From the NCBI GenBank assembly GCA_031553755.1, contig JAVBKZ010000097.1:1-31821 (forward strand): 31,821 bases of DNA. The letters run 5' to 3'. Shown in pieces: positions 23,893-31,821 of the stretch (position 1 is its first letter; the number at the start of each line of letters is the position of its first letter). The position numbers and the translations under genes are program-made. This stretch comes from JAIRVZ01 sp031553755 (lineage in GTDB: Bacteria; Bacteroidota; Bacteroidia; Bacteroidales; Azobacteroidaceae). Under the pieces are notes generated by a model. That model was given only the letters and a program-made list of their open reading frames with translations. It searched no databases and had not been told where the DNA came from.

Positions 23893-25563
23893 TTACAAAA
23901 ATATCAAAATCAAAAGCTGGGCGCACAATACCCTCAAAAACATTGTCAACGGATATACCGAAGCATAGCTAACCGCAGGAGCGTCGTTTCCGGCCGTCGC
24001 GTTAGAATAAGCCAACGCCGGAGGATCTGTCATACTTCCTGACATCAATCCCATCAATGTAAAATAATTTAATTTGAAGACGGTTCTACCCAAAATTCCG
24101 ATAATAAACAAGGGAACAACCGTAATTATCACCCCGATACCAACCCAATTTAATCCTCCTTTATGCAAAATAGTGTCGACAAAACCTTCGCCTGCACCAA
24201 TACCTACACATGCGAGAAACAAGCATATTCCGATTTCCCTGAGCATTAAATTCGCGCTCATTGTAGTGTATGTTACCAATTTGTATTTAGGTCCGAAAAC
24301 ACTCATCAAGATAGCGATAATCAGCGGTCCTCCCGCTAAACCAAGTTTCACAGGTTGAGGTATTCCGGGAAAAACAAAAGGAATACTTCCTAACAAAACA
24401 CCTAAAAATATCCCTATAAAAATAGGAATCAAATTGGGTTCGTTCAGGCGTTTCATCTGGTTTCCCAATATTTTTTCCACATTTCTGATAGAAATTTCAT
24501 CACCAACAACCGTAACACGGTCTCCCATTTGTAATTGTAAATTTGCCTGGGCAATCAAATCTACTCCCGACCTGTTTACACGGGTAATATTTACACCATA
24601 TAACGCCCTGAGATTTAATTGTTGCAATGATTTCCCATTCACTTCCGAACGGGTTATCAGGATGCGCCTTGATACAAGTTGTTTATCCAACAAACTCCAC
24701 TCATCTTGATTCATATTTATTTCTTCGCCGATAAATGTAGTAACCTTGTCTTTATCTTCCGGAATTACTGCTACAAAAATTTTATCATCTTCGTTTACAA
24801 TTGTTTGGGATGATGCTATTTCAATTTTATCATTTTGATGATGTAATACCCGGGATACAATAAACCTTTTGCCTATTATTTCTGAAATTCTTTTGATATC
24901 TTTACCAAAAACAGCGGGATTTTTAACTTTTAACGATACCAATTCTATGCGTTTTGATTGCCCTGAATTTTGGAGTAATTCTTCGGCTTCTTTGTCGAAT
25001 TTTACTTTAAAAATATATTTCATAGCCAAAATAGACAATATAATGCCAACAACGGCTAATGGATAAGCAACCGCGTATCCCATCGAAATTGTTTCATCAG
25101 AGACACCTTTCATATCCCGGAAAGCTTGTTGAGCGGCTCCCAATCCCGGAGTATTCGTTACTGCTCCCGACATGATACCAACCATTGTTTGAATAGGAAT
25201 TCCTGTCACAAAATGCAACACTACGGTTGTAATTACTCCTAAAAAAACAATTCCTGCCGCAAGCATATTCAATTGTATGCCTCCTTTCTTAAAAGAAGAA
25301 AAGAAACCAGGACCAACTTGTAATCCTACGGAATAAACAAAAAGAATCAAACCGAATTCCTTCATAAAATGAAGAATCTCGTGATTCATTTCAAATCCAA
25401 AATGTCCGACTAAAATTCCGACAAATAAAACGAATGTTATTCCCAAAGAAATTCCAAAAATCTTGACTTTACCTAACGCAACGCCCAAGGCGATGACAAA
25501 GGCAAAAAGAAGCACTGTATGAGCGACTCCTTCACCCCACAAAAGTTCATTAAACCATTCCAT
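23893..25563 (-). CDS. YidE/AspT-family transporter (aspartate:alanine exchanger type)
   Basis: A 556-residue inner-membrane protein. Hydrophobic helices at about 12-180 and 380-556 flank two cytoplasmic RCK_C/TrkA-C domains (about 205-285 and 290-370, for example ITRVNRSGVDLIAQANLQLQ and MGDRVTVVGDE). Both membrane halves carry the duplicated motif seen as GIMSGAVTNTPGLGAAQQAF and GLMSGSMTDPPALAYSN, a signature of the AAE/YidE family. Substrate is not known for most members. A -7-like TAATTTTG lies at 25603-25596 on the minus strand. It follows dnaA in the same direction after a terminator. Confidence 0.9.
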   Translation of the reverse strand: MEWFNELLWGEGVAHTVLLFAFVIALGVALGKVKIFGISLGITFVLFVGILVGHFGFEMNHEILHFMKEFGLILFVYSVGLQVGPGFFSSFKKGGIQLNMLAAGIVFLGVITTVVLHFVTGIPIQTMVGIMSGAVTNTPGLGAAQQAFRDMKGVSDETISMGYAVAYPLAVVGIILSILAMKYIFKVKFDKEAEELLQNSGQSKRIELVSLKVKNPAVFGKDIKRISEIIGKRFIVSRVLHHQNDKIEIASSQTIVNEDDKIFVAVIPEDKDKVTTFIGEEINMNQDEWSLLDKQLVSRRILITRSEVNGKSLQQLNLRALYGVNITRVNRSGVDLIAQANLQLQMGDRVTVVGDEISIRNVEKILGNQMKRLNEPNLIPIFIGIFLGVLLGSIPFVFPGIPQPVKLGLAGGPLIIAILMSVFGPKYKLVTYTTMSANLMLREIGICLFLACVGIGAGEGFVDTILHKGGLNWVGIGVIITVVPLFIIGILGRTVFKLNYFTLMGLMSGSMTDPPALAYSNATAGNDAPAVSYASVYPLTMFLRVLCAQLLILIFL

Positions 25564-25639
25564 GTAATTTTGATTTTATCTTAAAAAAAGAGCCGCAAAA
25601 TTAGTTAAAGATTCAGGAGAAAGCAATTTATTTTAGATA

Positions 25640-25667
25640 AAAAACGCTAATAATTTTTAGTGTTTTT
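25640..25667 (-). terminator. Probable terminator overlapping the dnaA stop
   Basis: AAAAACGCTAA (25640-25650) pairs with TTAGTGTTTTT (25657-25667) with one G-T pair, followed by T-rich sequence on the minus strand. The stem overlaps the last codon of dnaA. Confidence 0.5.
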
Positions 25668-27090
25668 ATTTTTTCAAAAGTTCTTCGATATCTTTCATTG
25701 CCAATTGGAAAGATTTGTCGATATCTAATGAATCTTGAACCGTTTTACAAGCATGAAGCACAGTAGCATGGTCTCTTTTTCCAACCATATTACCAATATG
25801 AGAATAAGAAGAATCGGTATATTTTTTCGACAAAAACATGGCTACATGTCTTGCCTGAACGATTTCCCTTTTTCTTGATTTAGAATGAATCAATTTTAAA
25901 TCAATATTGAAATACGTGCTGACAACATCTTGTATTTTTTCAATCGTAATTTGTTTCTTTTCCAACTTAACAGTCTGGCTAACGACCCTTTGCGCAAGAG
26001 CAATATCAACATCCCTGTTATAAACCAAAGAATAAGCGACTAAAGAGGTTATAATTCCTTCCAAATCACGAACATGTTCGGTTACATTTTCTGCGATATA
26101 ATCTACTATATCTGAAGAAATATTCAAACCATCGTGTTTTATTTTATTTGAAAGTATTTTTTTTCTTAATTCCAAATCAGGTTTCGACAATTCCGCGGTC
26201 ATTCCCCATTTCAAACGGGTAACTAACCGATCTTCCAATCCTTGCAAATTAACTGGAGCTTTATCAGATGTTAAAACAATTTGTTTTCCTAATTGATGCA
26301 AATGATTGAATATGTGAAAATAAGTATTCTGTGTTTTTTCCTTACCCGCTAATTCCTGAATATCATCTATAATTAACACATCTACTCCTTGGTAGAAGTT
26401 GATGAAATCATTCGATACATTATTTCTCGAAGCATCGGTAAACTGAACTTGAAACAAATGAGAAGAAATGTATAGTACTTTCTTTTCCGGGTATTTTTCC
26501 CTGATTTTATTTCCTATGGCGTGGCAAACATGTGTTTTACCTACTCCGGATTCTCCATGAATAAATAGCGGATTGAATGCGGTTTTTCCGGGATTTTCCG
26601 CGACAGCTTCGGCTACAGTCCTTGTTAATTTATTACTGCCACCTTCAAAGAAATTATCAAAACTATACCGGATATTTAAATTAGCGTTCCAAGATTCGAT
26701 CGGTTGTTCTATCGTTCCGGGAGTTTTATTCATCCCTACCGGATTTTTTTTATCAACAGAATGCATCCCCACCTTATCACTTTGAATTGTCGTATGTGTT
26801 TTAGATGAATTATCTACGATAACCCGGTAGTTCAATACAATATTTTTACCGATAACCCGGTTTAATGTTGCATGAATCAAATCCGCATATTTTTCTTCGA
26901 GATATTCGTAAAAAAACTGGCTGGGAACTTGGATAGTAAATTCAGTATCTTCTAATTTAAGCGGAACGATAGGTTGGAACCATGTATTAAAAACACTGTT
27001 CGATACATTGTCTCCAATAATATCCAAACATCTGTTCCATAATACAATACTATTTTCTTCAACACAAATCTGTCCCACTTTAAAAAGCAA
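25666..27090 (-). CDS. dnaA: Chromosomal replication initiator protein DnaA
   Basis: A protein of about 474 residues that opens oriC and loads the helicase. An N-terminal domain (SIVLWNRCLDIIGDNVSNSVF) leads by a linker to the AAA+ core: Walker A GESGVGKTH, Walker B VLIIDDIQ, sensor/arginine region GLEDRLVTRLKWG. The DNA-binding domain follows with RKREIVQARHVAMFL and the box-recognition signature GKRDHATVLHACKTV. No ATG can start this protein: between the in-frame stop at 27094-27096 and residue VLWNRC the only start-like codons are TTG at 27090 and GTG at 27078. The exact start is therefore uncertain; GTG 27078 would give a length nearer Bacteroides DnaA. Confidence 0.97.
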   Translation of the reverse strand: MLFKVGQICVEENSIVLWNRCLDIIGDNVSNSVFNTWFQPIVPLKLEDTEFTIQVPSQFFYEYLEEKYADLIHATLNRVIGKNIVLNYRVIVDNSSKTHTTIQSDKVGMHSVDKKNPVGMNKTPGTIEQPIESWNANLNIRYSFDNFFEGGSNKLTRTVAEAVAENPGKTAFNPLFIHGESGVGKTHVCHAIGNKIREKYPEKKVLYISSHLFQVQFTDASRNNVSNDFINFYQGVDVLIIDDIQELAGKEKTQNTYFHIFNHLHQLGKQIVLTSDKAPVNLQGLEDRLVTRLKWGMTAELSKPDLELRKKILSNKIKHDGLNISSDIVDYIAENVTEHVRDLEGIITSLVAYSLVYNRDVDIALAQRVVSQTVKLEKKQITIEKIQDVVSTYFNIDLKLIHSKSRKREIVQARHVAMFLSKKYTDSSYSHIGNMVGKRDHATVLHACKTVQDSLDIDKSFQLAMKDIEELLKK

Positions 27091-27466
27091 TATTTAAGAA
27101 TTTAATAATGATATTTTTTATATTTCGCTGACGAGATAACCAACCGTTCTATTAATATTTGAGAATGCAAAATTTGGAAAAATATTTTGAAAAAAAAAAT
27201 GGCATTTTACTTTTATTTTTGCAAAATCTATCATTTTCTTTTGTTTCAACATTTTATGAATAAACGAAAAAATCGAATCTACGCAAACAGTCAATTATCT
27301 AAAAATCAAACAATTAAATAAAGTAAAAATGATTTAACATTAATTAACAAAGAAAGGGAATCGTTTTATTTAGAGGGAAGTAATATGTTTTATAATTCTT
27401 AAAAAACTTTTTTTCACCTCTCTTTATTTAGAATGAATTTAAATAGCCCTTGTTTTCATTGGGTTA
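27091..27466. other. AT-rich region upstream of dnaA, no gene
   Basis: 376 bases of very AT-rich sequence between the MCE gene stop and dnaA. No DnaA box (TTATNCACA or its complement) with zero or one mismatch was found by eye, so an origin is not supported. A plus-strand TATTTTTG at 27214-27221 with TTTG at 27186-27189 (24-base gap) is a weak promoter candidate pointing away from dnaA. Confidence 0.5.
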
Positions 27467-28351
27467 TCAGAACACAGAAAAATGTACGTACCGCTTAGGA
27501 TTTTTTTGCAAATCCAATAATAAATCAGACGCATTTACAACTGTTGTATTCAAGTTATCATACAAGGTTCTATCATTTAATAACAGACCTAAATTATTAT
27601 CTTTACTATTTAATTGTTTTCCTACTTTTTCAATATCAGCAAGGGTCGCGTTAATTTTTTCTAAAGTAGTTCCAATATCTAAAGTCTTCAATTCTGAGCT
27701 CACAACCGTCAGGTCTGAAGATATTGTCTTGAAATTCGATAGAATAACGGGGATATCTCCAACCATCATCTGATTGAGGTTTGACGTTGTTTTTTCGAGA
27801 TTTGCTGTCGTGTTCTGTATATGATTAAGAGATTGAGTCAATGCCGGATGATTCACGATGGTTTGTAATCCGAGTAAAATTGAATCTATTCTCGGAATTA
27901 CATCTTCTATTTCAGGCAATATACTATCGGCAACATAATCCATCATTCCTTTTTTGAGATGACCTTCGATTGTATCTCCTATCTGGCAATAAGAAGACAC
28001 ATAAGTATTTAATTTTATATGAAGACTGGCGCCTGTTGTTAATCCTGAAGTCAATTCAACATAACTACCTGATTGAATTTTCATATTTTTATCTAAACTG
28101 ATTTGAGCAACTATACTACCTTTGTGTTCGTAATCGTATACAATTTCATTAACTACACCGACTTTAAATCCGTTTACATAAACAGGACTCGATTTTTGCA
28201 TATCGGTTACATTATCGAATGTTACATAATAGTGGTTAGTTGGTTTGAAAATATTAATTCCTTTCAGGTAATTTATTCCAAAAAATAAAATAAAAAGGCT
28301 AATAATCGCTATGACTCCTATGATAATTTCTTTAGAAAATTTTTTTTTCAT
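27467..28351 (-). CDS. MCE-domain (MlaD-like) lipid transport protein
   Basis: A 294-residue protein with one N-terminal membrane anchor (IIIGVIAIISLFILFFGINYL, about 9-29) and an MCE domain (about 38-120: HYYVTFDNVTDMQKSSPVYV, NGFKVGVVNEIVYD, LTSGLTTGASLHIKL). A long helical, coiled-coil-like C-terminus follows (SLNHIQNTTANLEKTTSNLNQ and on). MCE proteins form periplasmic hexameric rings or tubes carrying phospholipids between membranes. The ABC permease and ATPase partners are not in this window. It follows the amidase gene by 45 bases and is probably co-transcribed with it. Confidence 0.92.
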   Translation of the reverse strand: MKKKFSKEIIIGVIAIISLFILFFGINYLKGINIFKPTNHYYVTFDNVTDMQKSSPVYVNGFKVGVVNEIVYDYEHKGSIVAQISLDKNMKIQSGSYVELTSGLTTGASLHIKLNTYVSSYCQIGDTIEGHLKKGMMDYVADSILPEIEDVIPRIDSILLGLQTIVNHPALTQSLNHIQNTTANLEKTTSNLNQMMVGDIPVILSNFKTISSDLTVVSSELKTLDIGTTLEKINATLADIEKVGKQLNSKDNNLGLLLNDRTLYDNLNTTVVNASDLLLDLQKNPKRYVHFSVF

Positions 28352-28396
28352 TTCAATTTTTAATTTAGTTTTAAAATTATTAAAAAGACATTTTCT

Positions 28397-29551
28397 TTAC
28401 TTAACCCGAATGCCATTTTTAAAAGAAATTACGAACGCGTCTTTAAAATCTTTCGAGACTTTACGCCTTGCCTTATTTGCGTCATTGATATTCGTAAAAT
28501 TTCCATAAACATACTTGTAAAGACTTTTATCTTTATAAAAATCAGTTTTGTATCCTTTTAATTGTTTTGAATTAGCAGATAATTTAGATGGAGACGTTAA
28601 TATTTGTATCTTAAATATTTCTCCCGATTCTTTTTTTTCGGGTATTACTTCCTGTTTTACTTTATTATTTGTTTCTATATCAACAACATCCTGATCTTCT
28701 ACAACGGTTGAAACAACTTGCTCCTGAGGCTTATTCCTTTCTTCATTTTTTACCGGTTTCACTGTATATACGCCCATTTTCCGGTCATGATCAGTTTTAT
28801 ATTGAGAGAATGCTTTATAAAGAGAATTAGCAAAATTTTTCTGCCCTTCCTGGCTATTCATATAAATTTCGTCTTTCCTATTCGAAATAAATCCTAATTC
28901 AACTAATACGCTCGGCATTGACGTTTCTCTTATAACAAGAAAGCCGGCCTGCCTAACCCCTCTATCCAATTGTTTTGCTGTATTTTTTAATTCCTTCTGA
29001 ATATTTGATGCCAATAAAATACTTTGTTCCACATATTTATTTTGAAGAAATTCGAAAATTATATACGATTCCGATGAATTCGGATCAAAATTTTCATATT
29101 TAGTTTTATAATTATCTTCCAACAGAATAACTGAGTTTTCCCTCTTGGCAACTTCCAAGTTATCATCCGTTCTTGCCAAACCTAAAATATAAGTTTCAGC
29201 GCCATAAGGAGTTTTACTTTTATTAGCATTAGCATGAATCGAAATAAACAAATCAGCCTTCGCCTGATTAGCAATGGCCGCCCGTTCCCAAAGATCAATA
29301 AACTTATCCGTTTTACGAGTGTATATTATTTTTACATCCGGACAATTAGCTTTTACAAGGTCTCCGAAAAGCAACGCCACATCCAAAACAACATTCTTTT
29401 CTTTTGATTTAGCACCAGGAGCTCCTGAATCATGCCCTCCATGCCCGGGATCTATAACAAGGACAAATTCATTTAAATTCTTGGAAAATCCGTAGAATGT
29501 TGATAATAAACACAAAACAATTATTGAAATTGCTTTTAAAACATATTCCAT
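28397..29551 (-). CDS. N-acetylmuramoyl-L-alanine amidase with C-terminal SPOR-like domain
   Basis: A 384-residue periplasmic enzyme cutting the amide bond between MurNAc and the stem peptide during cell separation. A signal peptide or anchor (1-23) precedes an Amidase_3 domain: VIDPGHGGHDSGAPG with zinc ligand His37, the Glu of KEKNVVLDVAL, SIHANANKS, and SVLVELGFISN with catalytic Glu. A linker rich in Glu, Val and Lys leads to a C-terminal module (about 305-384, FKIQILTSPSKL, YVYGNFTNINDANKARRKV) that looks like a SPOR domain, which binds denuded septal glycan. A minus-strand TACTTTTG (29587-29580) may be its -7 box. It heads the amidase-MCE pair. Confidence 0.92.
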   Translation of the reverse strand: MEYVLKAISIIVLCLLSTFYGFSKNLNEFVLVIDPGHGGHDSGAPGAKSKEKNVVLDVALLFGDLVKANCPDVKIIYTRKTDKFIDLWERAAIANQAKADLFISIHANANKSKTPYGAETYILGLARTDDNLEVAKRENSVILLEDNYKTKYENFDPNSSESYIIFEFLQNKYVEQSILLASNIQKELKNTAKQLDRGVRQAGFLVIRETSMPSVLVELGFISNRKDEIYMNSQEGQKNFANSLYKAFSQYKTDHDRKMGVYTVKPVKNEERNKPQEQVVSTVVEDQDVVDIETNNKVKQEVIPEKKESGEIFKIQILTSPSKLSANSKQLKGYKTDFYKDKSLYKYVYGNFTNINDANKARRKVSKDFKDAFVISFKNGIRVK

Positions 29552-29693
29552 AAAAACGAATATCTATTTAGATTGTTTACAAAAGTAATTATTTTTTCAA
29601 CAGTGATTGAAAGTTTTAGAATAAATTAAAATATAAAAAACGGATATAATAATGTTTTTGTACAAAACCGTCTTACCTCTAAAGTTTATTTTT

Positions 29694-29715
29694 GACATGT
29701 AAAAGACATGTAAAA
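29694..29715. repeat. Tandem 11-bp direct repeat
   Basis: GACATGTAAAA occurs twice in immediate succession, each unit holding the palindrome ACATGT. It lies in the intergenic region between the amidase gene and tRNA-Ser. A protein-binding role is possible but unsupported. Confidence 0.5.
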
Positions 29716-29779
29716 TTTGGTAATTTTGATTTTGAATTATAAAATTATGATTTATAACAATAAAAAAACACATTAATAT

Positions 29780-29809
29780 TTTGCAGAAATAAAAAAACTC
29801 TTACCTTTG
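29780..29809 (+). promoter_or_regulatory. Promoter of tRNA-Ser
   Basis: TTTG (29780-29783), 18 bases, TACCTTTG (29802-29809), 24 bases before the tRNA. Confidence 0.75.
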
Positions 29810-29833
29810 CATCGCTTTTGAGAAATAAAGCAT

Positions 29834-29918
29834 GGAGAGATGGCAGAGTGGTCGATCGCGGCGGTCTTGAAAACCGTTGTACTGTGAGGTACCGGGGGTT
29901 CGAATCCCTCTCTCTCCG
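29834..29918 (+). tRNA. tRNA-Ser (anticodon TGA)
   Basis: An 85-base gene with a long variable arm. It starts GGAGAGATGGCAGAGTGG, anticodon loop CTTGAAAAC, T-arm GGTTCGAATCC, acceptor strand TCTCTCC and discriminator G. No CCA is encoded. The reverse-strand open frame across it (RDSNPRYLTVQRFSRPPRST) is a translation artefact of the tRNA. Confidence 0.98.
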
Positions 29919-29954
29919 CTGAAAGCCTAAGACAAAGGGCGACAAAAGTAAGAC

Positions 29955-29990
29955 AAACCCTTCAAGTTCAGTGAATTTGAAGGGTTTTTT
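29955..29990 (+). terminator. Terminator after tRNA-Ser
   Basis: AAACCCTTCAAGTT (29955-29968) pairs with the following AATTTGAAGGGTTT with one G-T pair, then a T-run. Confidence 0.8.
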
Positions 29991-30058
29991 GTTTTTATTC
30001 TGTCGGGTGGGAAAGCCAAAGAAAGGCCAAAAACAGACAAAGGTGTACCCCTTTACTA

Positions 30059-30089
30059 TACCCCCTGACCGAATTTCCATCAGGGGGTA
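30059..30089. repeat. Perfect inverted repeat in element remnant
   Basis: TACCCCCTGA (30059-30068) and TCAGGGGGTA (30080-30089) form a perfect 10-bp dyad with an 11-base centre. It lies between the tRNA-Ser terminator and the integrase stub, where recombinase arm or attachment sites would be expected. Confidence 0.6.
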
Positions 30090-30139
30090 CAGTTTGTCCG
30101 AAATTGGCAGTCTGTTGTCGGGTATTGGCAGCGTGCATA

Positions 30140-30192
30140 AAACTCATTTTGAGATAGTTCAAAGTAATTTTGTAACATTAAAAAATGAGTTT
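30140..30192. repeat. Inverted repeat directly before the integrase stub
   Basis: AAACTCATTTT (30140-30150) and AAAATGAGTTT (30182-30192) are perfect 11-base arms. The second arm ends at the base before the ATG at 30193, so a bound protein or hairpin here could control the original integrase gene. Confidence 0.55.
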
Positions 30193-30270
30193 ATGAAAAG
30201 TTCATTCAGAATCCTTTTCTACCTGAACACGAGCAATCTGATTGTTATTATTTCACTAACAGAACGTTAG
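30193..30270 (+). pseudogene. Tyrosine recombinase (integrase) remnant, N-terminal stub
   Basis: ATG begins MKSSFRILFYLN, the N-terminal start common to integrases of Bacteroidota integrative elements (phage-integrase SAM-like N-terminus). After 12 residues the similarity ends and a stop comes at residue 26. No catalytic domain (R..HxxR..Y) follows within the window. It sits 275 bases downstream of tRNA-Ser, a usual kind of insertion site. This points to a decayed or deleted integrated element. Confidence 0.55.
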
Positions 30271-30751
30271 TCAGATTTTGAGAGAGTTGGGGTAACGATT
30301 TGGCAACCGTTCTTATTTCAGCGTTTTGCGGTGCAATACCAACAAATAACTTTCTCTGCAAAGGTAACCATTTCTTGATAATCTCAAGCATATATTTTTC
30401 CTTTTTTATCTGATAAACATCTCTCATATGGAAAGGATAAATAAGACAAGGCTTTTATCGGAAATACTCTTTCGAGGCACGAGAAAGGAAGATTTCCGAT
30501 AAAATTCATTTCAGCCTTGACGTTTTATTCTTGGAATATACATTTGTGTTCAGATAAATAGGGATTGTAAATCGAGTTGAGCATAGTAGATTTTTAAATC
30601 GCCTGTTGTGACACCGGATTTTTCAAGTTGTCCCAGTATTCACCCGAAAATCGTAACCGTTGTACGACTACTATCCATTAGATACCATCATTTTATTCTT
30701 AGAGTGATGTAGTTACTTATGAATAGATGTACCCTTTATTTTTCAATTGAT
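30271..30751. other. Non-coding remnant region with a hairpin
   Basis: No open frame of note. It contains a perfect 13-bp inverted repeat, TTTTATCGGAAAT (30453-30465) and ATTTCCGATAAAA (30492-30504), extended inward by CTTTC/GAAAG. There is no T-run, so it is not a usual terminator. The stretch fits debris of the element whose integrase stub precedes it. Confidence 0.45.
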
Positions 30752-31634
30752 TCAGACGTTTTCACTGACATAGTAGCCTAATTCATTATCACGGTTCATA
30801 TCCACAAACAGATAGCCATTTCCTTGTTCAGTTTCGATATAGTAAAGATTCGTATAAGTGAAGTCTATATCTTTCTTTTTCAAACTTTCAGCTACATTAT
30901 CCGGCACTATGGCGTCTTTGCTCAGCTCATACCTCGTTTCTTTCCAGAAGCTTTGTTCCGTAGCAGACACCTCTTCGAAGAAAATATATTTGATCTTTCC
31001 TTCATGCAATATGAAGTATTCATGGTCTGAAATATTTACATATCCCCTTATTTCTGCTCCCTTGTATTTTTCAGATATAAAGTCAAAGTGGTACTCTGGT
31101 AAGTCGACAAAGTATTTAGGGTTGTTGGGAAACCATGTAAATTTTGAGAGGAACAATCCCGTCATCGTTGAGAAAAACATAATGCACCACATCTCTGGAG
31201 ATTTTAGTAGGGAATTCGAAGAATAAGGTGTAAAGAGTACCTGCAATCCCCTCGCGCTCAGTTTTGTATATCTCTTGGATTTGAGCACTTCCATACATGG
31301 AGGACATGAAAGTTCGTTTTGCTTCATTCGAAAGATCATCGATATCCTTCAGTTTTGTATGAGTCATTTTCCACGTTCCATTCGCCTCATACCAGGTACT
31401 TACCTGGTTTTCACCTCCATCAGTATAATCTATCTGCCATAATTCTCCTGAAGAGATAAATTCCGAATATTTCCGGAAAGCCGAAATGTCGGCCATAGGG
31501 TATCGGGCAGAAAAATCACTTTTAATTACCACAGGAATATTATCATTAGCAATTGGATGTTCTTTATCGCAAGCGACAGCACACATAAAAAGAAAACAAA
31601 CCAAAATATACTTTAAGAAAATTATTCGTCTCAT
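30752..31634 (-). pseudogene. PepSY-like/BLIP-like lipoprotein gene, frameshifted
   Basis: The upstream frame (31634-31116) gives a lipoprotein signal with lipobox Cys in MCAVACDKE and a first PepSY-like domain (SARYPMADISAFRKYSEF, ELWQIDYTDGG, VSTWYEANGTWKMTHTKL). It stops after IYMVSQQP. The next frame, open across the end of the first, continues KYFVDLPEYHFDFISEKYKG with the second domain and ends DNELGYYVSENV. Joined with a one-base shift near 31116-31140 (around CAACAACCCTAAATAC), the product is about 290 residues with two BLIP-like domains, as in intact Bacteroidota relatives. Either the gene is broken or the base call is wrong. The family is exported and of unknown function. Confidence 0.7.
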
Positions 31635-31821
31635 GTTTATATCGTTATACTTTTAGTACATGACAAAAAACAAATAAATAACAGATATTCAGTAAAATAG
31701 TCGCGAATTTATTAGGATAGAACCTTAATAATCATTATCTTAGAGGAAAATATATCAGAATTTACTCCACATTATGACTACTAAGGTTCAGGACAAAAAT
31801 ACAAAATTGATCGCGGTATTA

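Noticed and set aside
27091..27466. Chromosome origin next to dnaA
   Set aside because: AT-rich, but no DnaA box with zero or one mismatch could be found by eye on either strand; in Bacteroidota the origin need not lie beside dnaA.
29745..30080. 111-residue minus-strand open frame over tRNA-Ser
   Set aside because: The sequence RDSNPRYLTVQRFSRPPRST is the familiar reverse translation of a tRNA-Ser gene, not a protein.

Overview
The window comes from an AT-rich member of the Bacteroidota, most likely Bacteroidales. The evidence is the repeated Bacteroidota promoter form (TTTG, about 19-20 bases, TAnnTTTG), A/T-rich leaders without Shine-Dalgarno sites, a GH43 enzyme and SusC-plug-like tail, Bacteroidota-type DnaA and type B L31, and an integrase stub with the MKSSFRILFYL start seen in Bacteroidota tyrosine recombinases.

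Layout. (1) 1-4260: the leader-distal end of a CRISPR array (14 spacers visible), then a reverse transcriptase-Cas1 fusion and cas2. A solitary diverged repeat with a nearby anti-repeat fragment follows and ends at a terminator. No effector genes are in view; the array continues off the left edge, where the leader should be. (2) 4261-4954: an unexplained G+C-richer island, a MITE-like palindrome, and a promoter overlapped by two matching operator dyads. (3) 4955-6828: a BlaI/MecI-type repressor and M56 (BlaR1-type) sensor peptidase pair. (4) 6894-15385, minus strand: a histone H1-like protein, then a co-directional housekeeping run transcribed from M49-like lipoprotein through AlkD-like HEAT protein, Fur, PurA, zinc metallopeptidase, bifunctional nuclease, RsmE and MtgA to LipB. 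(5) 15582-18011, plus strand: serC and pgk, then two minus-strand tRNAs (Leu, Gly). (6) 18726-25563: a repeat-containing surface lipoprotein, GH43, L31, an exported superoxide dismutase and a YidE/AspT-type transporter. (7) 25666-29551, minus: dnaA, an MCE-domain protein and a cell-wall amidase. (8) 29834-31634: tRNA-Ser, remnants of an integrated element (integrase stub, several perfect inverted repeats) and a frameshifted PepSY-like lipoprotein gene.

The system most worth following is the adaptation module. The RT-Cas1 fusion keeps its visible catalytic residues in both halves. The crRNA-sense strand of the spacers is pyrimidine-rich in 10 of 14 cases, as expected if crRNAs are antisense to purine-rich mRNAs. 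The solitary repeat plus anti-repeat downstream of cas2 could belong to an extra small RNA. Other notable points are an M49-family protein that has lost its zinc motif, tandem operators before the BlaI-like gene, a GH43 promoter candidate inside the rpmE terminator, an SOD whose signal peptide ends exactly at the usual cytosolic start Met, and a dnaA with no ATG start available.
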